DNA from: Sphingomonas melonis
GTDB lineage: Bacteria; Pseudomonadota; Alphaproteobacteria; Sphingomonadales; Sphingomonadaceae
NCBI RefSeq assembly: GCF_013409985.1
Contig: NZ_JACCBY010000002.1
Span: 496,001 to 560,000, forward strand
Length of the DNA: 64,000 bases
Reading direction: 5' to 3'
The stretch's first letter is position 1. Every line of letters begins with the position of its first letter. The position numbers were made by a program, and so were the translations under genes. Below are positions 25,183 through 32,871 of this stretch, in pieces. The notes below the pieces were generated by a model. It saw nothing but the letters and a program-made list of their open reading frames with translations. It had not been told where the DNA came from and searched no databases.

Positions 25183-27549
25183 TCAGGCGGCGGTCGTCCC
25201 GGTCATCGCGGTACGCAGCACCGGCCGCGGCGCTGCCAGCAGCGGCGCGAGTCGGCGATAGGTCGCCAGCGCCTGTCCGACCACCTGGTCCATATTATAG
25301 TAGCGGTAGGTCGCCAGACGCCCGACGAAGCTGACGTTGGGCTCCGCCACCGCAAGCGCCTCATAGCGCTTGTAGAGCGCCTGATTCTCGTCGCGCGGGA
25401 TCGGATAATAAGGATCGCCCGTCTCGCTCGGGAATTCGTAGGTCAGGCTGGTCCGCTCGGCGCTCTGGCCGGTGAGATGCTTGTATTCGGTGATGCGGGT
25501 GTGAGGCACGGACTCATTGGGATAGTTCACGACGGCGACCGGCTGGTGCCATTGCGTGTCCATCGTGCGATGTTCGAAGCGGAGCGAGCGATATGGGAGC
25601 TTCCCGTATCGGTGGTCGAAATATTCGTCGACCGGCCCGGTGAAGACGAGATGGTCGTGCGGATAGGCGTCGCGCACATCCTTATAGTCGACGCCGAGCA
25701 GCAGATCGATGTTGGGATGATCGAGCATCGCCGCGAACATCTTGGTATAGCCGTCGCGCGGCATCGCCTGGAACTTGTCGGTGAAATAGCGGTCGTCGGT
25801 GTCGCTGCGCGTCGGCACGCGCGCCGTCACCGACTTGTCGAGCTCCGAGGGGTCCATGCCCCATTGCTTGCGGGTATAGCCCTGGAAGAAGGTCTCGTAG
25901 AGTTCGCGGCCGACCTTCGACACCACGACATCGGCGGACGTGCGGATCGGATCGACCGGCTCGGCGCGGCTGGCGAGGAAGGCGTCGACCTCCGCCTCGG
26001 TCGACAGGTCGAGGCCATAGAGCATGTTGAGCGTCGTGCGGTTGATCGGCATCGGCAGCAACTGTCCCTCGACGTCGGCGAGCACGCGATGCTCGTACGG
26101 CCGCCAGGCGGTGAAGCGCGAGAGATAGTCGACGATCTCGGATGAGTTGGTGTGGAAGATGTGTGGGCCATATTGATGGATCAGGATCCCCGCCGCATCG
26201 AGATGGTCGAAGGCGTTGCCGGCGATATGCGGGCGACGATCGACGACCAGCACGCGCTTGTTGCCGTCCGCGGCCAGCCGCTCGGCCATCACCGCGCCGG
26301 CAAAGCCGGCACCGACGACCATCACGTCATAGCGTTCGCGCGCCGCCGGCCAGGCGATCGGCGACACCACCGGCTCATGCCGGTTGCGGCCGGCGATCTC
26401 GGCCTCGATCAGCGCCGCCATGTCGCTGGCGGTGCGGGTCCACGAACCACGCGCGATCTGCGCGTCGGCCGCGTCGCGCCAGCCGGAGCCGGCGCCGCGC
26501 ATCGCCAGCGCGGCGTCGCATGCGGCGACGAAGGCGGCGGGCGTGTCGGCGATCGCCACCGCCTCCAGCTCGCCATAATGGCGCACGACGTCGACGATCG
26601 GCGTCGACACCACCGGACAGCCGGCGGCAAGATATTCGGGCGTCTTCGTCGGGCTGATGAAGCGCGTCGCCTCGTTGATCGCGAACGGCATCAGCGCGAC
26701 ATCCCAGCCGGCCATATAATCCGGCAACTCGGCATAGGATTTGCCGCCGAGATAATGGATGTTGGCGCGGCGCGGCAGATCGTTCGCATCGATCTTGACC
26801 ACCGGACCGACGACGACCAGCGACCATTCGGGGCGAGCATCCGCCACTGCGGCGAGCAGGTCGAGGTCCATCCGCTCGTCCACCACCCCGGAGAAGCCGA
26901 GCCGCGGCGTGGCGATGCCGGCCTGATCGGCGGGCGCGGCGACCGGGCCGCGCGCGCGGGAGAAATGCGCCGCGTCGATGCTCGACGGAAAGGCATGGAC
27001 GTTGGAATGGCGGCCGCGCTTCGCCTCGTACAGGCTGGTGCCGCCAGTAAAGACGATGTCGGCGCGCTCGATCAGCCGCTGTTCGCGCTCGAGCAGTTCC
27101 GGCGGTGCGCCCTTGAAGGCCGACAATTCGTCCATGCAATCGTAGACGATGCAATCCGCCGCGACATGGTCGGAGAAGGGCAGCATCATCGGCGTATAAT
27201 ACCAGCGCAGGACGCGGCCGGTGGTGCCGGCAAGCGCCGCGTCGAGCAGACGGGCAAGCTCCGGCTCGTCGCGGCCGCGCAGCGTCTCGTCGAGCAGCGG
27301 CGTCAGCACGGTGACGCCACTGTCGGGGCAGACATGGTCACGGACCTGCGAGGCACCGAGCCCCGCCGCATATTCCGGCTCTTCCCAGAACAGGACGCGG
27401 TGCGTCTGCGCGAAGCGCGTCATGAGATGCTGGGGACGCTGGAAGACAAAGGCCCAGCGCAAATGACTAAAACAGATCAGCGTCGGTCGCTCGCCCGCCC
27501 GTGCATTTATAGTGGAAACGATGTCGGCGGACGAAACCAATACGGCCAC
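25183..27549 (-). CDS. fusion: GT4-like glycosyltransferase + UDP-galactopyranose mutase
   Basis: A 788-residue two-domain protein. Residues 1-395 are a GT-B glycosyltransferase ('FSHLRWAFVFQRPQHLMTRFA' at the start; donor-site region 'ISPTKTPEYLAAGCPVVSTP'). Residues 407-770 are a complete UDP-galactopyranose mutase: FAD site 'VVGAGFAGAVMAERLA' (glycines 413/415/418), 'GPHIFHTNS', 'YTRKQWGMDP', 'RVPTRSDTDDRYFTDKFQ' and 'YPIPRDENQALYKRYEAL'. The mutase interconverts UDP-Galp and UDP-Galf; the transferase may use the product directly. The GTG start at 27549 follows AAGGGG. It is divergent from the GH1-RmlD fusion. The domains are clear; the acceptor and glycan are unknown. Confidence 0.9.
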   Translation of the reverse strand: MAVLVSSADIVSTINARAGERPTLICFSHLRWAFVFQRPQHLMTRFAQTHRVLFWEEPEYAAGLGASQVRDHVCPDSGVTVLTPLLDETLRGRDEPELARLLDAALAGTTGRVLRWYYTPMMLPFSDHVAADCIVYDCMDELSAFKGAPPELLEREQRLIERADIVFTGGTSLYEAKRGRHSNVHAFPSSIDAAHFSRARGPVAAPADQAGIATPRLGFSGVVDERMDLDLLAAVADARPEWSLVVVGPVVKIDANDLPRRANIHYLGGKSYAELPDYMAGWDVALMPFAINEATRFISPTKTPEYLAAGCPVVSTPIVDVVRHYGELEAVAIADTPAAFVAACDAALAMRGAGSGWRDAADAQIARGSWTRTASDMAALIEAEIAGRNRHEPVVSPIAWPAARERYDVMVVGAGFAGAVMAERLAADGNKRVLVVDRRPHIAGNAFDHLDAAGILIHQYGPHIFHTNSSEIVDYLSRFTAWRPYEHRVLADVEGQLLPMPINRTTLNMLYGLDLSTEAEVDAFLASRAEPVDPIRTSADVVVSKVGRELYETFFQGYTRKQWGMDPSELDKSVTARVPTRSDTDDRYFTDKFQAMPRDGYTKMFAAMLDHPNIDLLLGVDYKDVRDAYPHDHLVFTGPVDEYFDHRYGKLPYRSLRFEHRTMDTQWHQPVAVVNYPNESVPHTRITEYKHLTGQSAERTSLTYEFPSETGDPYYPIPRDENQALYKRYEALAVAEPNVSFVGRLATYRYYNMDQVVGQALATYRRLAPLLAAPRPVLRTAMTGTTAA

Positions 27550-27611
27550 GTTGATCCCCTTAACTGTGGTTATTCACCATCGGGAAACATGACGCGGGAC
27601 TTGAAGGTTCC

Positions 27612-27639
27612 TGTAAATCCCTGATTCACAATGTAAATC
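27612..27639. promoter_or_regulatory. TGTAAATC direct repeat in the divergent promoter of the two sugar-fusion genes
   Basis: TGTAAATC occurs at 27612-27619 and again at 27632-27639, 20 bp apart, or about two helical turns. The 27550-27657 gap is the AT-rich promoter region for both flanking genes. The spacing suits a regulator bound on one face of the helix. MucR favours AT-rich targets and its gene is 3 kb away, but no direct evidence links it here. Confidence 0.4.
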
Positions 27640-27696
27640 AACACGATTTTAGGAACGTTGTCCGGGCGCAGCCGTTGGGCGCGACGGGAGACGCAC

Positions 27697-29883
27697 ATGC
27701 ATGATCTGGAGCTTTGGGGCGGTGTCGAGTGCACCGTCAACCGAACCGATGCGGGCTATCTCGACCAGCTGCGGCTGAGCGGCCATCATGTCCGTGACGG
27801 CGATCTCGACCTGTTTGCCGGCCTCGGCCTCGCGGCGATCCGATATCCCGTGCTGTGGGAACGGGTGTCGCCCGATCCGGCGGCGGCGCCGGACTGGCGC
27901 TGGTCCGACGCACGGCTGGGGCGCCTGCGCGAGCTCGGCATGCGACCGATCGTCGGGCTGGTCCATCACGGCAGCGGGCCGCGTCATACCCATCTGCTCG
28001 ACGACGGCTTTGCGCCGGGCCTCGGCGAACACGCGCGGCAGGTCGCCGAACGCTATCCCTGGGTCGAGGCGTGGACGCCGGTCAACGAACCGCTGACCAC
28101 CGCGCGCTTCGCCGCGCTCTACGGCCATTGGTATCCCCATGCCGCCGACGAAGGTTCGTTCTGGCGGGCGCTGCTCAATCAGGTGGACGGCACGCGGGCG
28201 GCGATGCGCGCGATCCGCCGGGTCAATCCCGCGGCACAGCTGATCCAGACCGACGATCTCGGCCGCACCTATGCGACGACGCGGCTCGGCGAGCAGGCGG
28301 CGTTCGACAATTTGCGCCGCTGGGCCGGGTGGGACCTGCTGTTCGGCCGGATCGTGCCGCATCACCCGCTCTGGGCACGGATCGCGCGCTACGGTCTGGG
28401 CGACCGGTTGCGTGCGATCGCCGACGATCCCTGCCCGCCCGACGTGATCGGGGTGAACCATTATCTGACCAGCGACCGCTTCCTCGACCACCGGCTGCAA
28501 CGCTATGCCGTCGAGACGCATGGCGGCAACGACCGGCTCGCTTATGCCGATACCGAGTCGGTACGGGTGCTCGATCCGGCGCCGGCGGGGCTCGCCGGTG
28601 TGATGCGCGAGGCGTGGCAGCGGTACGGCGTGCCACTGGCGATGACCGAGATCCACAATGGCTGCACCCGCGAGGAACAGCTGCGCTGGGCGGCGGAGGC
28701 GTGGGATACCGCGGTGACGCTGCGCGGCGAGGGCGTGGCGGTGCAGGCGGTCACCGCCTGGTCGCTGCTCGGCAGCCATGGCTGGAACAGCCTGTTGACC
28801 CGCCCGCCGACCGGCCCCGATGCCTATGAACCCGGCGTGTTCGACGTCGCGACCGGTACGCCGCGGCCGACGGCGCTGGCGGCGCTGTGGCGCGGGCTGC
28901 CGCGGGGCGACGCCCGTCATCCGGTGACCGCGGACGAGGGCTGGTGGCGGCGGCCCGAACGGCTGATCTATCCGCCCCTGCCCCGCCCGGCCGGACCGCG
29001 CGCTGCCGCCGATGCCGACCCGGCGCCGATGCTGCTGATATGCGGCGCGACCGGGACGCTCGGCCAAGCCTTTGCCCGCGCCTGTACCCAGCGCGGCATC
29101 CGCCACCAGCTCATCGGGCGCGCGACACTCGATCTGCTCGACACCGGCCGGATCGGTGCGGCGCTCGACCGACTCCGGCCCTGGGCGGTGGTGAATGCCA
29201 CCGGCTGGGTGCGGGTCGACGACGCCGAGGGTGAGGAAGCGACCTGCCACGCGATCAACGCCACCGCGGCGATCGCTCTGGCCGAGGCATGTGCCGCGCG
29301 CGGCATCGGCTGCCTCAGCGTGTCGAGCGACCTCGTCTTCGACGGCGACGCGGGGCGGTCCTATGTCGAGTCCGACCCGCCGCGGCCGCTCGGCGCCTAC
29401 GGGCGCAGCAAGGCGGCGATGGAGGCGGGCTGCGCCGCCTTGCCGGGCTCGCTGGTGATCCGCACCGCGGCCTTCTTCTCCGCGCTGGACGATCACAATT
29501 TCGCAATTGCCGCCGCCGATACGCTGGCGCGCGGCCAGACCTTTCCGGCAGCGGACGACCAGATCGTCACGCCCAGCTTCGTGCCCGCGCTGGTCGACAC
29601 CGCACTCGACCTGTTGATCGACGGCATGGACGGCATCTGCCACGTGTCGGGCGGCGAGGCGTTGAGCTGGGCCGCCTTTGCCGAGCGGGTGGCTGTGGCC
29701 TGTGGCCTCGACCCGCGGCTGGTGCGTCCGGTGGCGGGGGCAACGCTGGGCTGGCGCGCGCCGCGGCCGGCCGCGGCGGGGCTGGCGAGCACGCGGATCG
29801 CGCTGCCCCAGTCGCTCGACGCCGCGCTTGCCCGCTTCGCCGGCGATCGGCGCCAGCGCTGCGCGGGGTCGCGCGCCGCCTGA
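27697..29883 (+). CDS. fusion: GH1-like glycosidase + RmlD-like dTDP-4-dehydrorhamnose reductase
   Basis: A 728-residue two-domain protein without signal peptide. Residues 1-410 resemble a family-1 glycoside hydrolase; both catalytic acids are present, the acid/base in 'TPVNEPL' (Glu131) and the nucleophile in 'AMTEIHNG' (Glu318). Residues 445-715 are an extended short-chain reductase of RmlD type: 'GATGTLGQ' (Gly450/453/456), 'VNATGWVRVDDAE', 'SSDLVFDG' and the catalytic pair in 'YGRSK' (Tyr568/Lys572). The start at 27697 follows GGGAG. RmlD makes dTDP-rhamnose in the cytosol, an odd partner for a glycosidase, so the GH1 half may act on an intracellular sugar conjugate. The function of the whole protein is unknown. 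Confidence 0.85.
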   Translation: MHDLELWGGVECTVNRTDAGYLDQLRLSGHHVRDGDLDLFAGLGLAAIRYPVLWERVSPDPAAAPDWRWSDARLGRLRELGMRPIVGLVHHGSGPRHTHLLDDGFAPGLGEHARQVAERYPWVEAWTPVNEPLTTARFAALYGHWYPHAADEGSFWRALLNQVDGTRAAMRAIRRVNPAAQLIQTDDLGRTYATTRLGEQAAFDNLRRWAGWDLLFGRIVPHHPLWARIARYGLGDRLRAIADDPCPPDVIGVNHYLTSDRFLDHRLQRYAVETHGGNDRLAYADTESVRVLDPAPAGLAGVMREAWQRYGVPLAMTEIHNGCTREEQLRWAAEAWDTAVTLRGEGVAVQAVTAWSLLGSHGWNSLLTRPPTGPDAYEPGVFDVATGTPRPTALAALWRGLPRGDARHPVTADEGWWRRPERLIYPPLPRPAGPRAAADADPAPMLLICGATGTLGQAFARACTQRGIRHQLIGRATLDLLDTGRIGAALDRLRPWAVVNATGWVRVDDAEGEEATCHAINATAAIALAEACAARGIGCLSVSSDLVFDGDAGRSYVESDPPRPLGAYGRSKAAMEAGCAALPGSLVIRTAAFFSALDDHNFAIAAADTLARGQTFPAADDQIVTPSFVPALVDTALDLLIDGMDGICHVSGGEALSWAAFAERVAVACGLDPRLVRPVAGATLGWRAPRPAAAGLASTRIALPQSLDAALARFAGDRRQRCAGSRAA

Positions 29884-29925
29884 GGGGCCTTGTCAGCGCG
29901 GCGGCGAATGCGCAGATGCTGGGCG

Positions 29926-31740
29926 ATGAGCTCTCCTTCCCGCCGCGGCTTCCTGCGCGACGCCGGTTTGGGTCTCGGCGCGCTGACCGTGCCGTGGCTG
30001 CCGGCCTGGGCGCAGCCGGTGTCCGCCGGCCTCGCGCCGGCGCTGCCGACGCTGACCGGCCCCGATATCGCGCTGACCGTCGATCACCTGATGGCGACGA
30101 TCGATGGCAGGCGCACGCATGCGATCGGCGTCAACGGCACGCTGCCCGCCCCGCTGCTGCGGCTGCGCGAGGGGCAGACGGTGCGGCTGTCGGTCACCAA
30201 CCGGCTTGCCGAGGAGACCTCGATCCACTGGCACGGGCTGCTCGTCCCGTTCCAGATGGACGGGGTGCCGGGGATCAGCTTTCCCGGCATCACGCCGGGC
30301 ACCACCTTCACCTACGAATTTCCGGTCGTGCAGGCGGGGACCTACTGGTACCACAGCCATTCCGGGTTGCAGGAGCAGATGGGGCATTACGGCCCGATCG
30401 TCATCGATCCCGCCGGTCCCGATCCGGTCGCGGCGGATCGCGAGCATGTCATCGTCCTGTCCGACCACAGCCCGCTCCACCCGCATGCGATCTTCACCAA
30501 GCTGAAGCAGCAGGGCGGCTATTTCAATTATCAGAAGCAGACCCTTGCCGGGCTGCTCGCCGGGCGCGACCAGGCGGCGAAGGATCGGCTCGCCTGGGGC
30601 GGGATGCGGATGGACCCGACCGACGTCTCCGACGTGACCGGCGCCACCTATACCTATCTGGTCAACGGCCATGGCCCGGCGGACGATTGGACCGCGCTGT
30701 TCGCGCCGTGCGAGCGGGTGCGGCTGCGCGTCGTCAACGCCTCCGCCATGACCAATTTCAATTTGCGCATCCCCGGCCTCGCGCTGACCGTGGTGCAGGC
30801 GGACGGACAGAATGTGCGGCCGGTGACGGTCGATGAGCTTCAGGTCGCGGTGGCCGAGACCTATGACCTGATCGTCGCGCCGGCGGATCGCGCCTATAGC
30901 CTGGTCGCCGAGGCGTGGGACCGGTCGGGCATGGCGCGGGCGACGCTGACGCCGCGGGTCGGGCTGACCGCGCCGGTGCCGCCGCTGCGCAAGCGGCCGC
31001 TCGCGACGATGCGCGACATGGGCATGGGCGCGATGGGCGCGATGGGCGAGGACAAGATGGCTCCTGCCCCCTGCCCGCCCGAACATGCCGCGATGGGCCA
31101 TTGCCAGCCGGGCGGCGAGATGGCGGGCATGCAGCACGCGATGCCGCACACGATGCCGGGCGAGATGCAGCACCGGATGCGCGACTTCGCCGCCGCGCCC
31201 GAACTGCCGAAGACCCCGGTGGTGCAGACGATCGCGCCGATGCCGACGGACCGCACCGGCGAGCCGCCGCAGGGCCTTGCCGATGCCGGCCATCGCGTGC
31301 TGGTCTATCGCGATCTGGTCGCGCTCGCCGCCAATCCGGATACCCGTGCGCCATCACGGCAGCTGCGCATCCATCTGACCGGCAATATGGAACGCTATAT
31401 GTGGGCGTTCGACGGGGTGAAGCTCAACGCGGTCACCGCGCCGATCCCGTTCCGCGAGGGCGAGCGCGTCCGCGTCACTTTGGTCAACGACACGATGATG
31501 GCGCATCCCATCCATCTGCACGGCCATTTCTTCGAACTGGTCACCGGCCACGGCGACCATGCGCCGCGCAAGCATACGATCAACGTCGCGCCGGGCGGCA
31601 CCGCGACGTTCGACCTTACCGCCGACGCGCCGGGCGACTGGGCGTTCCACTGCCACATGCTCTACCATATGCACGCCGGGATGATGCAGGTGGTCAGCGT
31701 CCGTCCCGACACCGGGACCGGCAGCGGAGCGGGGGCATGA
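29926..31740 (+). CDS. copA: copper-resistance multicopper oxidase CopA
   Basis: A 604-residue periplasmic oxidase that oxidises cuprous ions and binds copper. A Tat signal, 'SRRGFLRDAGLGLGALTVP', starts at residue 5; the ATG at 29926 was chosen to open this signal. Copper ligands are visible: 'HWHG' (His101/103), 'HSHSG' (His143), 'HPIHLHGHFFE', and 'HCHMLYHMHAGM' (His575-Cys576-His577). Between cupredoxin domains lies a Met/His-rich region (about residues 365-420) with MGMGAMGAMG- and MQHAMPHTMPGEM-type runs, the usual CopA copper sponge. copB overlaps its stop as ATGA. No CueR/CopRS regulator lies nearby. Confidence 0.95.
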   Translation: MSSPSRRGFLRDAGLGLGALTVPWLPAWAQPVSAGLAPALPTLTGPDIALTVDHLMATIDGRRTHAIGVNGTLPAPLLRLREGQTVRLSVTNRLAEETSIHWHGLLVPFQMDGVPGISFPGITPGTTFTYEFPVVQAGTYWYHSHSGLQEQMGHYGPIVIDPAGPDPVAADREHVIVLSDHSPLHPHAIFTKLKQQGGYFNYQKQTLAGLLAGRDQAAKDRLAWGGMRMDPTDVSDVTGATYTYLVNGHGPADDWTALFAPCERVRLRVVNASAMTNFNLRIPGLALTVVQADGQNVRPVTVDELQVAVAETYDLIVAPADRAYSLVAEAWDRSGMARATLTPRVGLTAPVPPLRKRPLATMRDMGMGAMGAMGEDKMAPAPCPPEHAAMGHCQPGGEMAGMQHAMPHTMPGEMQHRMRDFAAAPELPKTPVVQTIAPMPTDRTGEPPQGLADAGHRVLVYRDLVALAANPDTRAPSRQLRIHLTGNMERYMWAFDGVKLNAVTAPIPFREGERVRVTLVNDTMMAHPIHLHGHFFELVTGHGDHAPRKHTINVAPGGTATFDLTADAPGDWAFHCHMLYHMHAGMMQVVSVRPDTGTGSGAGA

Positions 31741-32789
31741 GCGCGCTGCTGATGCTGGCGCTCGCCGCCGGGGCGTCGCCGCAGATGCACGATATGCATG
31801 GCATGGGCGGCATGCACATGCCCGGCATGGCGATGCCGCCGCGTGCCAAGCCGGCGCCAAAGCCCAAAGCGAAGGCGAAGCCGCGGCCGGCGCGCGCGGC
31901 GAAACCTGCTGCTGCGTCTGCCGCGCCCGCCTGCGCACCGAAGCATCAAGCGATGGGGCATTGCACCCCGGCGGCCCCCGGCGCTGCGATGCACGACATG
32001 CACGACATGCCCGGCATGACGATGCCCGCCCCGTCCGCCGAGGCCCTTCCGGTAGCCGGCCCCACGGGCACCGACCAGCCCGCCGGCAATGCGCCGCCAC
32101 CCGCCCCGCCGACCGATCGTGCGGCGGCGCGTTTCTACGATCCAATGGCGATGGCGGCGGCGGACCGGCGGATGCGCGCCGAACATGGCGGCATGACCTT
32201 CGGGCAGATCCTGTTCGACCTTGCCGAGGTGCAGGTTCGCAGCGGCCGCGACGGGCTGCGCTGGGACGGCGAAGGCTGGTATGGCGGCGACCGCGACCGG
32301 CTCGTCGTCAAGACCGAAGGCGACGGCAGCCGCGACCGGATCGACCGTGCCGAGGTGCAGGCGCTCTATTCGCGCGCGATCGGTCCCTATACCGATCTGC
32401 AGGGCGGTCTGCGCCAGGACCTCGGCGCCGGGGCGCGGCGGACCTATGCGACGATCGGCGTCGAGGGCCTCGCGCCCTATTGGTTCCAGTTCGAGGGTGC
32501 GCTGTTCGTGTCCGACAAGGGCGATGTGCTCGCCCGCGTCCAGGGCTATTACGACCAGCGCATCACTCAGCGGCTGATCCTGCAACCGCGCGTCGAACTC
32601 AATCTCGCCGCGCAGGACGTGCCGGCGAGCCGCATCGCCGCCGGCCTGTCGGAGACGGAAGTCGGCGTCCGCCTGCGCTACGAGATCCGCCGTGAGTTCG
32701 CCCCCTATGTCGGCGCGACGTGGCAGCATCGCCGCCGCGACGACGACAGCGGCGGCGCGATCGTCCTGGGGGTGCGCAGCTGGTTCTGA
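31737..32789 (+). CDS. copB: copper-resistance outer-membrane protein CopB
   Basis: A 350-residue protein partner of CopA. The N-terminal third after the signal segment is Met/His-rich (MHDMHGMGGMHMPGM near residues 17-31, a second cluster near 82-96) with a Lys/Pro/Ala linker. The C-terminal 220 residues are the CopB beta-barrel: 'MTFGQILFDLAEVQVRSGRDGLRWDGEGWYGGD', 'LYSRAIGPYTDLQGGLR' and a terminal 'GGAIVLGVRSWF'. Such proteins bind excess copper at the outer membrane. The start codon overlaps the copA stop (ATGA), so the pair is translationally coupled. Confidence 0.93.
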   Translation: MSALLMLALAAGASPQMHDMHGMGGMHMPGMAMPPRAKPAPKPKAKAKPRPARAAKPAAASAAPACAPKHQAMGHCTPAAPGAAMHDMHDMPGMTMPAPSAEALPVAGPTGTDQPAGNAPPPAPPTDRAAARFYDPMAMAAADRRMRAEHGGMTFGQILFDLAEVQVRSGRDGLRWDGEGWYGGDRDRLVVKTEGDGSRDRIDRAEVQALYSRAIGPYTDLQGGLRQDLGAGARRTYATIGVEGLAPYWFQFEGALFVSDKGDVLARVQGYYDQRITQRLILQPRVELNLAAQDVPASRIAAGLSETEVGVRLRYEIRREFAPYVGATWQHRRRDDDSGGAIVLGVRSWF

Positions 32790-32871
32790 TCGGCGCGACC
32801 GATCACTGTAAGAAATCTTGCGACTAACGTATTTTAAGCAGTCCTCAATGTGATCGGGGCCATGGAGCGGC

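Noticed and set aside
31015-31190. Repetitive ATG-rich DNA in copA as a possible tandem repeat or CRISPR-like array
   Set aside because: It encodes the Met/His-rich copper-binding linker in frame, with no regular spacer structure. No CRISPR array is seen anywhere in the window.
32799-32857. 8-bp inverted repeat CCGATCAC...GTGATCGG between copB and the diguanylate cyclase gene
   Set aside because: The arms are 43 nt apart and short. Such a pair is expected by chance in this composition, and there is no second copy to support an operator.
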